Shown here piece by piece: positions 1-10,398 of a stretch of DNA of 64,000 nt; the first letter of the stretch is position 1, and each line of letters starts with the position of its first letter. Both the position numbers and the translations under genes were made by a program. The DNA comes from Bin80 sp965220935. Its GTDB lineage: Bacteria > Bacteroidota > Rhodothermia > Rhodothermales > Bin80. The notes below the pieces were generated by a model that saw only the letters and a program-made list of their open reading frames with translations, ran no database searches and was not told the DNA's origin. Location: assembly GCA_965220935.1 (NCBI GenBank), contig OZ244857.1, forward strand, positions 744,001-808,000, given 5' to 3'.

Positions 1-84
1 AAAATTTCAACACATTTTGAAACAAGGTCGGACAACCAGTGATCAGAGTTGTACAGGAAATGAAGGCTTATGCCACGAGTCTCT

Positions 85-3000
85 TCAATAATGAAGTCGA
101 CCTTGGACGCTGAGACTCATATTTCCTATGCTTGCCTGCTGATGATGTGCAAGTCCAGAGACAGAAAGAGACATCCAGTCTACTGGGCTAATCTCGCCGC
201 CCAATCTCAATAATTGACCATGTGAAAATTGTGTTACTCCTACGATGGACCGCGCTCGTCCCTGGCGAATTGGAATTCCATAACCTAGTTCCAGTTCTGC
301 ACGGTGTGCACCGTTTTGGGACGAGTCAAAATCTAAAATGATTGGTTGACGATACAGTGACATTCCTTGGTTTGGCCCCCAAGAGGGGCGAAGTTGCACC
401 ATGAGACCATCCGATGGATTTCCCACCTGAATTGAGCCAGAAACGCCCCATTCAGTAAATCCGTCTGCGGTATGAAGGACGAGTCCCTGCGAGCGAACCT
501 CTCCGCGTATTTTCCATTCAGGGTAGGCAATTCTTAGGCCTCCTCCAAACTCCAAACCAACACCTGTTTCTGCATCTCCTCCGTCCTGACGTACATTCGC
601 CTCCAAATACGGACGAATTCCACTGGTGATTTGAAAGGAGCTTTCCACTCCTAATCTCACCCGAATGATCTCAGCATGGATACCATGATTGTTGACTTTA
701 GCATCTGTCACCAGCACATCTCCAAAGTAATTCAATCGTGTTGAATGGAAGGATGAGAGATCTCCTCTTAGGCCAACTGCTCCAAATCGAGAAGTCAGAT
801 ATCCTTCAAGGTTTGGGACAGATGCATTGCCCCAGCCATAACCTCCGCTGAGCCATAGTTCCCATCCAGAGGATTGATAGGAGAGATATGGATAGATTCC
901 AGATAATCCAGACTCAAGGTCACCGCCATTTTTGTCAATAAAATCAGAAAGCCCGTCACCGCGACTATGGGCAATCATGATACCTGCCAACCATCCAGTA
1001 TTCCATCTATAGTCTGCTCCAAGCATGGCGGTTGTGACATCAGCATTCAGTGTTAACGCATCCTCGCCTGTCCCATGAAATTGTCGGAAGGCACCTCGCC
1101 CCCAGACTCCAAAGCGTCCTCCTGAAGAGGGAGTAGTCTTTGAAATTCTGCACCCCGAGAGTAATTCACCTAATGAAGGTGTCCACGCGACAGGGGAATG
1201 CCAGAGACGCACCATGTCGGCACGCTGTGCTACACTGCAGGTAGATCCTTCAAGTTGGAACCGTTCTTGCAATGCTTCAATGAGATTGATAGATGCAGTA
1301 CGTACAAAGCGTGCAACATAGGCGGTCATGACATTATGCGCATCCATCGTTTGTTCCTGAAGAACAGCAGTTGCCGTCGATTTTTCAAGTAGGGCCGAAT
1401 CAGAAGATTCCAGATGAACATAGAACGTTTCTTCCTGCCAGTTGATATCATTCTTCATAATAGGAACACCAATACTTGAATGGATTGATCCTGGAGCAAA
1501 CGTCAACACTCCGACTGTCTCGGCATAGTCCTCCCCAGAAGATGCAGTCCCATCTTCAGTGCGATAACGAACGGAAATCGGATAAGGACTCGGATGTGAT
1601 AGATGGACATCAAAGGTAATCACACTGGCATCTTCGGTGGCGATGGCATCTTCAATTGCAATGGTGACCACTGAGTCATCATCTTTGATTGTTGCGACTC
1701 CGATAGACTTTCCCAAGACAGCATTAGTAGGCTCTGAGAGCGTTATGTGAAATTTTTCATCGCCTTCAATTATATCATCATCAAGAATCGAAATCTGGAT
1801 GACACCGCGGCTCGAGTTTGGGTCAAAGATCACGATCCCCTTAGATGATGTATAGTCTTCGGGAGATTCTGCACTGTCATCACTAGTGGCATATTGTACC
1901 GTAATGGCCTGATTCAGGACACCTTCTATCTCAATGGGAATTTGAATTATCCCTTCGGTTTCAAAAGCCTCATTATTAAAGATATTAATTGTGACAGCGC
2001 CAGGATCATCAATGATCACACGAACAGGTTTCTGTATTCCAGTGTAGCCCCCGCCAGATGCAGATAACGTTAGGTTTACAGGATCATCCTCATAGTCTGG
2101 ATCCGTGTCAGTATTTAGAGTGACCTCTTGGGGGACTGACCAGTTGAAGCGTGTAAATGTTAGGTTGATTTTTGATGGATAGAGGTCAGTGTTTTCATAC
2201 CCCGTGATAGTGACTGAAACATCACTGCTCGGCGCTGATGTCAGCACAACTGTCAATACATCCATGTCACCCTCTGGGATAATGATCTGGCCAGATGGCG
2301 TTACGGTCATGTCTATTTCATCGTTATCAACAATCGTGACCGTAACCGATTCGTTCACTGCATCATAGCCTCCCCTTATGGCATCAAGTGTTAATACAAC
2401 TTGATCGCCCATGGCATCGTCATCTTCTTCAGCCTTCAAGTTGAAGAACTGATCATCCTTCCAGTTTGTAGTTGTAAAGAGGAGTTGTGGCGAGGATTGT
2501 AAGGATAAATCGGTTCTACCTTCATAGCCAGCCAGTGTCAACGATACATCGTCAGTAGGTAACTGTGTAAGACGAACTACAAGGGTTTTTGATTGACCTT
2601 CGTTGATTTCCAGGGTTCGTTCAATGACTAGTCCAGGGCGATCATCATCAATAATTTCGACGTCAATGAAATGGTCAACATCATCAAAATTGCCACCATC
2701 GGCATCCAAAGTTAATCTCACATTATCATTGTTAAAGTCGTCGTCTTCAAGAGCCTTGAGCTTTAGGTTTCGAGTCTGATTCCAGCTTGAAGGGGTAAAC
2801 TCAAAAGCGACGGGGTCAACCTCCAGATCAGAATTATCATAGCCAGTGGCGGTCACCAAAATATTAGTAATAGGCTGTGCAGTCAAAGAAATGGGGACTG
2901 TTCGCTGTCCTCCTTCGGAAATCACAATCGACGATTCGGCATCAATTCCAGCCAGGTCTTCACTTTCAATTGTGATGACTATCTCGGACTCGGTCTCCTC

Positions 3001-6000
3001 GGTCAAAGGCGCAGGTAAGCTGCCGAGTCGTACAGAGAATTGCTCATCGTTTTCAATCAGGTCATCATTCACTGCCAAAATTCTGATCTCGCCAAAAGTG
3101 CTTTCTTTATTGATCTTTATTTGAGGTAAAGCTTGATAATCAGTTGGTGATGCTGTATCTGGAGTCAAGATCAGTGGAATCATAACGTCATTTTCCAGTG
3201 GTCGCGAGAGTTTCACACTCACATTTGTCTCGTCTCCCTCACGAATGGTGGTAGGATCGGCAGATAGGGTCACAGCAGATAGATTATCTAGAATTGTAAT
3301 TCCAATCGATATGGGGCTGTCCTCCCTAACTTCTGGTGGAAGTTTTTCTCCAAAAGAAACAGAAAAGGTCTCTGGCCCTTCGACATCATCATCTAGGATT
3401 GTTTGAATTTGCCCTTTTATCTCGGTCTTACCCGCTGGAATCATGAGACTGTTCAATTGGGTATAATCACTCTTCGGGTCGGCAGGATTTCCTGTGCCTG
3501 TGGAGTAACTAAAAGGAATCGTCACTGGCACGATGAGTTCACTATATAATTTCACGGTAATCGTTACAGGATAACCTTCCACTACAGAGGAGGGAACCAC
3601 CTCCATTTCCACCGTAGTAGGTGGGGGAAGGTCATTATCAATGATCGTGATGCGCTCAGACGAAGGCGTGCCTAACTTGACTTCAGGCGTTATGTCAATT
3701 GCAACTGTGAATGACTCGTTTGGCTCATCGGTTTCATCATCTTGAGTCACAATGTTAATGAATCTACTAGATTGGTTTGCTAGGATTGTGACCGATTCGG
3801 GACGCGACTCAAAGTCTATGAGGTTAGTGCTGTGATCAGTATACTTCAGTGGAATGGTCACTTCATCGGTCAGCGAGCTGGCGAGTTCAATAGTTACCTT
3901 TACAGTGTCTCCCTCCTCTATGGAATTAGAATCAACAGAAAGGGATGCAGAAGGGCGGCCATCATCAATGACTGTCACCTGTACATTGACCGGCTGACTT
4001 GAAGAGTATTCGCCTCCAGTGGCTCGATTAACCAATGTAACAGGAGGATCATCTACAGCATCATCATCCTCAGTAGTACGCACTTCAACTTCCTGAGGGT
4101 CATCCCAGTTTGAGGGATTAAAATTGAGAAACGATCGATTAATCGATACATCTCCAGATGCACCAGTTACAGACACGCTCACATTGGTCGTTGGCAATGT
4201 GGCAAGTTCTATGGTATAGAATCGGTTCTCCCCCTCTGGAATTAATAATTCGGTTGGAGTCACGATCAGTGCAGGATCATCCTCATCAGTTATGGTTACC
4301 ACAACTGGCACACGAGGCGCTGACATGTATTCATCTGCCCCAGAGGCCGTATTCATCAATGTGACGGTTTCATCTGAAGCATCATCGTCTTGCTCAGCCT
4401 TCACGGTTACGATTAGGCCACTATTCCAAGTATCTGAATCAAATGACAGCGTGTGTTGAAGACTGAGTGCATTAAGATCAGATCCAATGGTCACTTTTTC
4501 AGAGGGGCTCGTTACAGTGACCGTTACAGCGCTAGTTGGCTCTAAGGACAACCTGACTGTATAGGTGCCGTGATCACCTTCATTCAGTAGCACTGATGCA
4601 GGATCTACAACGATCTCTGGTTCATCATCGTCTTTAACGTTCACGGTGACATCCACTGAAGCAGCAGATTCATAGCCGCCGCCTGAGGCGGTATTTGTCA
4701 ATGTGACTGTTTCATCTGCTCCGTTAGGATCGTCATTAGCACGGACTGTGATGGTTTTTTTAGTTGACCAATCTGATGATGTGAACATTAATATGTTTTG
4801 ATCTCCAGGAGTACTGGGACTGGTATCAACAGTGACGGATTCAGTGATGCCAGTAATCGTCACGGTTACAGTGCCTGTGGGCTGAGCAGCTAATTCGACA
4901 TTGTAGGGTTTACTTACCCCCTCTGCTATGTTGATGATTGTAGGATCAACAATGAGCCCAATTTCATCATTATCAATGACCTCTACTTCAACATTGACAG
5001 GATCCAGTGATGCATATTCCTTCGCTCCAGTGGCGGTGTTGATCAAGGTTGCTTTATCGTTAATGACATCCCCGTCTTCTCCTGCACGTACAGTGAATTT
5101 TTGTGGGGTTTGCCAGTTTTGAGAGTTAAATGTCCATGTTTTTGGGGGGTTAACGGTAATTTCTCCTGATTCACCGGTTACAGTGATCGTTACATCTTCA
5201 GATGGTTGTGTTGATAAGCTAACCGTATACGTTTTGAAATTTCCCTCTACGATTTTCAATCTCGTAGGAATGACCATCAATTCTGCTACATCGTCATCAT
5301 TCACAGTCACGGTAACGATGGCGTCTTTAACAGTTTCACCGTAGTCTCCCCCACGCGCTCTGTGAGTCAGAGTGATCACATTTTTGATGGCATCATCATC
5401 TTGGTTGCCAGTCACGGTAATCGTACGGCCAGTTTTCCAGTTAGAAGCGTTTAAATTCAGAAGAGAAAGATTTAGTGTCAAGCCTCCCTGAGAGGGTGTG
5501 ATCGTTACGCCCACATTGGCGGTTGGCTCGGTTGACAGCTTAACTGTATAAGAACCTTGATCGCCTTCATTGATCTCAAATGCGGTTGGATCCACAATGA
5601 TCATCTGATCATCATCATCGATAATCGTAACATTGATTGTGTGCTCTTCACCCTGGTATTCCCCACCAGAGGCCTCGTTGGTCAGTATAGCTGAGTCGTT
5701 GACTCCATCATCGTCATGATCAGCATGCACAGTGATCGTCTGTTCATCATTCCAGTCGGACTCTGTAAAAGTTAAGGTATTTTGATCACCATCAATATTG
5801 ATGATAACATCTGGATTATCACTATCAATAGTTATGGTGACCGGGACAGTTGGCTGTGTGGACAGCTTGATTGTATAAGAGCCTGGCACTCCTCCTTCAT
5901 CTAATCTTAAAGTTTCGGTGCTGGCAATCAGCTTTATTTCATCGTTATCAATGACTGTCACTTCTACATCTATTGATATAGATCCGTAGTCCCCACCTGA

Positions 6001-7629
6001 TGCCTTATTGGTCAGTGTTGCAGAATCGTTGACTCCATCATCATCGGCGCCAGCGCTTACAGTGACCGTCTGTTCAACATTCCAGTTGGACGTTGTAAAG
6101 GTTAAGGTCGTTTGATTTCCACCAGTGTCTACATTGACTTCGCCAGTAGCACCAGTGACATCAACGGTGACGGTTTCTGAAGGTTGTGTTGCTAGTTGAA
6201 CCGTGTAGGTGCTACTGCCTTCCTCAGGGACAGTTAACTGAGTTGGTGTCACGATTAAGCCGACTTTGTCATTTTCTTTCACGGTAACGACAACCTCTTC
6301 GGGCATTACTGAGTTGTAATCCCCCCCTGACGGTGTATTGGTCAATATAGCATGATCACCTATTGCATCGTCATCTTCGGCTGCACACACTTTCACTGGC
6401 TGAGGATCTTTCCAGTTTGTCATTGTAAATTCAAGAGATGATTGATCACCGGGAGTTGTAAGATCTGTATCTACTGTTACCTCATCATTGTCGCTGGAGA
6501 TGTTGACGGTTACGGTCGCAGTAGGCTTAGTGAATAGTCTATGAATCGTGTATTGGTTGCAGTCTCCCTCATTTATGGTCAACATTAACGGAGATACATC
6601 CAACCCACGAGTATCGTTATCAATCACCGTTACATCAATTACATAGTCATCAAGAAAACTATAGCCTCCAGCCTGTGGATCGACTATAATTTTAACCATA
6701 TCATCAACCGCGTCATCATCCTCCCCTGCATGTACTGTGACCGTATCGGTTCTACTCCAGCCCCCCCCCATCCCCACAAAATTTGAACTAACAGACGTTG
6801 TTTGCGGAATCATATCTTTTGGAAGCGACACTGTTACCTCCTCAGCGGGATCACCGATCTTAACCGTTACACTCGTTGTACCATCTCCAGAAGGCTCTGC
6901 GTCCAGTCTATAACTAAAGATTCCTGAGGAACCCTCAACTATTTCTAATTTTAAATCTTCGGGCATTATTGTAATCCCCTGACCATCATTATCAAAAACA
7001 TATCTGTATTTGACCGTTATATCTTTATTTGCTGTCCCTAAAATCCCACCTCCTAAGGCAGTGAATTTAACCTCAACATTCTTTTGAACTTCATCTTCAG
7101 TATCGTTGTCTTCAGCAGTGATATCCACATACTGCAGTTCACACCAGTTTGATTGGGTAAGTGTGAGAGTAGATACAGAAGATCTAATCTTGATCGGAAG
7201 GCCTGTGTTGTTGAGTAGGTCCACCGAAACATTTACATCCGAGATAGGCTTTTTTGACGTGCGTAGTCCAAATCTGTGAGTCTCACCTTCATAGATAAAC
7301 CAATCTGTTGAACCCCAGTCTTCACAAGGTTTTCCAGATTCACAGACATAGAGTACCAATTTATGAACAGATGTTGATAATGCATCATCGGTTTCGTCAC
7401 AAACTCGTTGGTTTGAGGCAGATCTACGATTCTCGGCGCCCTCAAACACTTGAAAGTCAGCATCAGATATAATGTTAACCTCCGAAGGTACTACGAAATC
7501 AGTAGATTGCCCTCTAACCTGATTTACGAAAAGATGACCAAGAAGCAACACACACAAGACACTCCACACTGACCAAGATGTGTTATCTTCCCAGAAGCTA
7601 ATCACACCAGCAACTGAATGTGAGACCAT
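85..7629 (-). CDS. Giant Calx-beta/cadherin-like repeat protein with C-terminal autotransporter-like barrel
   Basis: This 2514-residue protein opens with a hydrophobic segment (about residues 18-40, ending near VRGQ) that reads as a signal peptide. About 17 repeats of roughly 100 residues follow. Each has an EG..(Y/T)TV.L start, an S.WN..(Q/T)-T(V)TV core and an acidic V.DND-type end. The last two are recognisable Calx-beta units (ILDDDIIEGDEKF). A linker (YVARFVRTASINLIEALQER) leads to about 345 residues, from GVWGRGAFRQFHG near residue 2170, rich in alternating aromatic/glycine strands and ending in tyrosine, like an autotransporter beta-barrel. It is inferred to be a calcium-stabilised surface adhesin or matrix protein anchored in the outer membrane. 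It stands alone, facing decayed genes, and has a paralogue at 27.2-34.2 kb. The repeat fold and barrel are recognised by pattern only; the ligand is unknown. Confidence 0.85.
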   Translation of the reverse strand: MVSHSVAGVISFWEDNTSWSVWSVLCVLLLGHLFVNQVRGQSTDFVVPSEVNIISDADFQVFEGAENRRSASNQRVCDETDDALSTSVHKLVLYVCESGKPCEDWGSTDWFIYEGETHRFGLRTSKKPISDVNVSVDLLNNTGLPIKIRSSVSTLTLTQSNWCELQYVDITAEDNDTEDEVQKNVEVKFTALGGGILGTANKDITVKYRYVFDNDGQGITIMPEDLKLEIVEGSSGIFSYRLDAEPSGDGTTSVTVKIGDPAEEVTVSLPKDMIPQTTSVSSNFVGMGGGWSRTDTVTVHAGEDDDAVDDMVKIIVDPQAGGYSFLDDYVIDVTVIDNDTRGLDVSPLMLTINEGDCNQYTIHRLFTKPTATVTVNISSDNDEVTVDTDLTTPGDQSSLEFTMTNWKDPQPVKVCAAEDDDAIGDHAILTNTPSGGDYNSVMPEEVVVTVKENDKVGLIVTPTQLTVPEEGSSTYTVQLATQPSETVTVDVTGATGEVNVDTGGNQTTLTFTTSNWNVEQTVTVSAGADDDGVNDSATLTNKASGGDYGSISIDVEVTVIDNDEIKLIASTETLRLDEGGVPGSYTIKLSTQPTVPVTITIDSDNPDVIINIDGDQNTLTFTESDWNDEQTITVHADHDDDGVNDSAILTNEASGGEYQGEEHTINVTIIDDDDQMIIVDPTAFEINEGDQGSYTVKLSTEPTANVGVTITPSQGGLTLNLSLLNLNASNWKTGRTITVTGNQDDDAIKNVITLTHRARGGDYGETVKDAIVTVTVNDDDVAELMVIPTRLKIVEGNFKTYTVSLSTQPSEDVTITVTGESGEITVNPPKTWTFNSQNWQTPQKFTVRAGEDGDVINDKATLINTATGAKEYASLDPVNVEVEVIDNDEIGLIVDPTIINIAEGVSKPYNVELAAQPTGTVTVTITGITESVTVDTSPSTPGDQNILMFTSSDWSTKKTITVRANDDPNGADETVTLTNTASGGGYESAASVDVTVNVKDDDEPEIVVDPASVLLNEGDHGTYTVRLSLEPTSAVTVTVTSPSEKVTIGSDLNALSLQHTLSFDSDTWNSGLIVTVKAEQDDDASDETVTLMNTASGADEYMSAPRVPVVVTITDEDDPALIVTPTELLIPEGENRFYTIELATLPTTNVSVSVTGASGDVSINRSFLNFNPSNWDDPQEVEVRTTEDDDAVDDPPVTLVNRATGGEYSSSQPVNVQVTVIDDGRPSASLSVDSNSIEEGDTVKVTIELASSLTDEVTIPLKYTDHSTNLIDFESRPESVTILANQSSRFINIVTQDDETDEPNESFTVAIDITPEVKLGTPSSERITIIDNDLPPPTTVEMEVVPSSVVEGYPVTITVKLYSELIVPVTIPFSYSTGTGNPADPKSDYTQLNSLMIPAGKTEIKGQIQTILDDDVEGPETFSVSFGEKLPPEVREDSPISIGITILDNLSAVTLSADPTTIREGDETNVSVKLSRPLENDVMIPLILTPDTASPTDYQALPQIKINKESTFGEIRILAVNDDLIENDEQFSVRLGSLPAPLTEETESEIVITIESEDLAGIDAESSIVISEGGQRTVPISLTAQPITNILVTATGYDNSDLEVDPVAFEFTPSSWNQTRNLKLKALEDDDFNNDNVRLTLDADGGNFDDVDHFIDVEIIDDDRPGLVIERTLEINEGQSKTLVVRLTQLPTDDVSLTLAGYEGRTDLSLQSSPQLLFTTTNWKDDQFFNLKAEEDDDAMGDQVVLTLDAIRGGYDAVNESVTVTIVDNDEIDMTVTPSGQIIIPEGDMDVLTVVLTSAPSSDVSVTITGYENTDLYPSKINLTFTRFNWSVPQEVTLNTDTDPDYEDDPVNLTLSASGGGYTGIQKPVRVIIDDPGAVTINIFNNEAFETEGIIQIPIEIEGVLNQAITVQYATSDDSAESPEDYTSSKGIVIFDPNSSRGVIQISILDDDIIEGDEKFHITLSEPTNAVLGKSIGVATIKDDDSVVTIAIEDAIATEDASVITFDVHLSHPSPYPISVRYRTEDGTASSGEDYAETVGVLTFAPGSIHSSIGVPIMKNDINWQEETFYVHLESSDSALLEKSTATAVLQEQTMDAHNVMTAYVARFVRTASINLIEALQERFQLEGSTCSVAQRADMVRLWHSPVAWTPSLGELLSGCRISKTTPSSGGRFGVWGRGAFRQFHGTGEDALTLNADVTTAMLGADYRWNTGWLAGIMIAHSRGDGLSDFIDKNGGDLESGLSGIYPYLSYQSSGWELWLSGGYGWGNASVPNLEGYLTSRFGAVGLRGDLSSFHSTRLNYFGDVLVTDAKVNNHGIHAEIIRVRLGVESSFQITSGIRPYLEANVRQDGGDAETGVGLEFGGGLRIAYPEWKIRGEVRSQGLVLHTADGFTEWGVSGSIQVGNPSDGLMVQLRPSWGPNQGMSLYRQPIILDFDSSQNGAHRAELELGYGIPIRQGRARSIVGVTQFSHGQLLRLGGEISPVDWMSLSVSGLAHHQQASIGNMSLSVQGRLHY

Positions 7630-8031
7630 CTAAATTGGATGTTAGTTACATGTTAGTCAAATCAGAATTATCTACATCCACGGTCACACTTAATTCACTG
7701 TCTCCATTGATTTGACAAAAGAATTTTTAATAAAATTTGATACAGCTAATAAATGATTAAATAGTGTTTTAGAAAGACACTGATGAAATTATTGGCGCGG
7801 TTTACATCGAGTTGAAAGAATATGATTCATACTAAATGTCAAAACACGGAATCTTGACAGAAAATTCACAATTAGGTGGTGGTTGATGAAACGATTCTTT
7901 ATTTGATGGCACAACTCTTAACTTGCTTTCTAATACAGTCAATCGCATTTTGGTAGTTTATTGGAATACTTCTACGGCAATCGACGACCTACGGACTCTG
8001 TTTTTTGATGAGTTAACTCCTGATACCAATC
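7630..8031. other. Intergenic region upstream of the giant gene
   Basis: About 400 bases, AT-rich near 7,700-7,760. It must hold the promoter of the minus-strand giant gene. I see no convincing consensus promoter, RNA gene or repeat. Confidence 0.4.
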
Positions 8032-9147
8032 ATGTCTCATAGACACCAAATCACAATGCTCGGAACTGGCCTGATTGGGCTGTTCTATGCAGGGACAACG
8101 AAGTCATGATCAAGTGGCGTGCGTTTGGTCACCAGACAAAGGACGAGCAAAAGACTTTGCTCAGAAATGGAATATCAAGCACGCTGTACAGACATGATCA
8201 AAGCCATTGAGCAACCGTCTACGATGCGTTGAGATTGGACTCCCGAATCATTTATGCGAAGCCACAATTCGCCTCTGCATGGATGCAAATGAATCAGTTC
8301 TATTTACAAAACCCCTTGCCAGCACCGCTGCTGAAGCCAAGCGCATCTTGGATATGGTTGAGTCAAATCGGATTTTCGCTGGAAGATCTTGTCTACTCTC
8401 CTAAAACACTAAAGGCCATTCACCCGCTTACGAATGCGCAATTGAACGATCGCGCGAAGCACATAGCAGTTGGGTTTTGGACATTGAACGGGTTGGTGGG
8501 GGAGCCGTCATTGATTTAGCGTGCCACTGTGCGAAATCATACGAATTTTTATTAAAAAAAATGTTTGCCCTTGGAAGTGAGCTGCTGAGCCGATACCCTT
8601 GTTCATCCGATCACAGCATTGCCCTGATCGCTTTGAGAATGGAGCGGTCGGACAATTTGAAGTCATCTGTTCATTTAGGGGTAGGGGTGGCATGGATTTA
8701 CGCGATGAAGTTGCGGGCACCAACGGCACACTCTGGTTGAATCACTTGTTGAGAACAGCGCTTGAAATGGATTCTGGCGGTACCAAGGCGATGTGGCAGA
8801 GCAACAATCGGCAAGGTTATTTCCAGTAGGTGACCAAGTGCATGAACTCGGCTACACAAACATGTTTGATGCCATGGATGAAAAACGTCAACCCAGAGAG
8901 ACATTCTATGATGGGTATGCGGTCTGTGATGCGTGCTACCGTTCGGTCAAATCTAGAAAATGGGAATCTGTTGAATTAGAAGACGGCGGCGGCAAATCAA
9001 TGCCCTGCCAATTCAGAGGATTCATGAAACGATGGACGGCATGGAACTCATTAAACGTGAGCACCTAGCAGATGGCCATGTGAAACTCATACTCAAAAAT
9101 CCGGGCACTGGTCAAGTCACGCAGCCACTAGTTCAAGAGCATGATTA
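8032..9147 (+). pseudogene. Decayed Gfo/Idh/MocA-family oxidoreductase
   Basis: Translating piecewise across frames recovers one protein in order. It has an N-terminal dinucleotide-binding start (MLGTGLIGLFYAGT), then IGLPNHLCEATIRLCMDAN and a TKPLASTAAEAKRIL segment equivalent to the family's (E)KP motif. Next come GYLEDLVYSPKTLKA-like text, ERVGGGAVIDLACH (the family's GGG..D.G.H region), FENGAVGQFEVICSF and a C-terminal ETFYDGYAVCDACYRS segment. These pieces lie in different frames and are separated by at least five shifts or stops, so the gene is dead. The intact family comprises NAD(P)-dependent sugar or cyclitol dehydrogenases. Its end overlaps the start of the next pseudogene by 7 bases, so the two were once an operon. 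Confidence 0.8.
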
Positions 9148-9923
9148 AACCATATCAGAAGGATCAAGAACTCTTGCAGAATAATATACCATTGGATCAG
9201 TCGCGCTCATGGTGGTTGGGTCAGATTGGATATTAATCAAATGGAACAATCGGTATTGCCTTATAGCTCCCTGTCTATCTGATTCCTAATGAGGAAGTAT
9301 TCAAAAACTGAGAACACATATTCGGATGACCGAGCGCGTGACTGCCCCAGAGCGCTTGAGTTCATCAATGGTGTGACATCTTAGCATAACCACACTGCCC
9401 ATTGATGCAGGAGAATCCTAATTTTAGCATCATTATTCCAGAGGCAAATCGACCGTTTATTGAAAACGCCTATAAGTCAAAATCTCACGATTGATTGGCT
9501 TGACTGATGGGTTTCGGTTTACTGGAATCCCCGCCGCGCACGAAGATTTAGAAATGGATCAACATGGACGCGCTGTTGTACGGATATATGATTTCTTTTG
9601 GAGAGTATAATTTATTCCACAGTGGTGATACTCTACTTTATGATGGGCTGATTGAGCAACGTCTACTCTGGGGTTAGATGTGCCTTATCGCCGATCAATG
9701 GGCGAACGCAGAGTTGCGGGGAATCTTGATGGTAGGCAGGTAGCACAGTTGGCAAAAGAAATTAGCGCTAAGATCTTCAACCCTGTCAGTATCACATGTT
9801 TATGTTTAACACCGCTACTCCCAGTATATTCATGCGGAATGTGAGCGCATCCATCAAAAGTATTCTATTTTGCAGAATGGCAAGGGAATGAGTAGCGATT
9901 CATTTAATCTTTGGAATAAATAG
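9141..9923 (+). pseudogene. Decayed UlaG-like metallo-beta-lactamase-fold hydrolase
   Basis: Frame-hopping translation gives a recognisable UlaG-type metal-dependent hydrolase. It starts MIKPYQKDQELLQ, followed by SWWLGQIGY, a hydrophobic core, FINGVTS.HNHT (a remnant of the HxHxxH-like metal motif), NFSIIIPEANRPFIENAY, GIPAAHEDLEMDQHG, FGEYNLFHSGDTLLYDGLIE, ERRVAGNLDGRQVAQLAKEI, and a terminal ILQNGKGMSS. Multiple frameshifts and stops interrupt it. UlaG relatives hydrolyse sugar-acid lactones or similar small molecules. Overlap with the oxidoreductase relic implies a lost two-gene sugar catabolic unit. The identification rests on many collinear family motifs; the original substrate cannot be told. 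Confidence 0.8.
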
Positions 9924-10398
9924 ATCTGTTGAGTGGAAATTCTAAACATGCATCAACGAATCAAGTTGAAGAAAATCATTGTCATTTTTACTCATTGATA
10001 AAATATGTTCTGGACGATGATCAACAGTGCATACTTGTTGACAGTGTTAGCCCTACGGTTATTGTGAAAATCGCTTAAATTTGATTGAGATCAGAGAGAA
10101 TTTCCACTCACTTGTCGTTGACAGATGTTGGCATTTGAAAAAATGACATACTTAATAGGAGTTGTTGATTCGGTCGTTTAATGGCCATCACACCCATCAT
10201 GAATCTAACTTGAAATGTCTGTAAAGCAATGTTCGTGGGTCTAATTGACCTCTGATAGATGAATGACTATGATTCCCATCAATAAATTCGTCATAGATCA
10301 CACTTCAAAAAGACCAATGCAATCAATCCTATCAGATTGTTTCAAGTTGCGGTTGGTGATTTAATTTTCCCAAGCCCCATATCCTCATCATCAAAGCC
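9924..10398. other. Intergenic region before the subtilase gene
   Basis: About 475 bases with stops in all frames. A short stretch near 10,010-10,075 reads YVLDDDQQCILVDSVSPTV, which could be more gene debris, but I cannot assign it. The promoter of the protease gene presumably lies at the right end. Confidence 0.3.

Noticed and set aside
5600..6500. DNA repeats within the first giant gene as an independent repeat element
   Set aside because: They are codon-level echoes of the protein repeats (DND, SGGDY, TLTF motifs), not exact DNA repeats.
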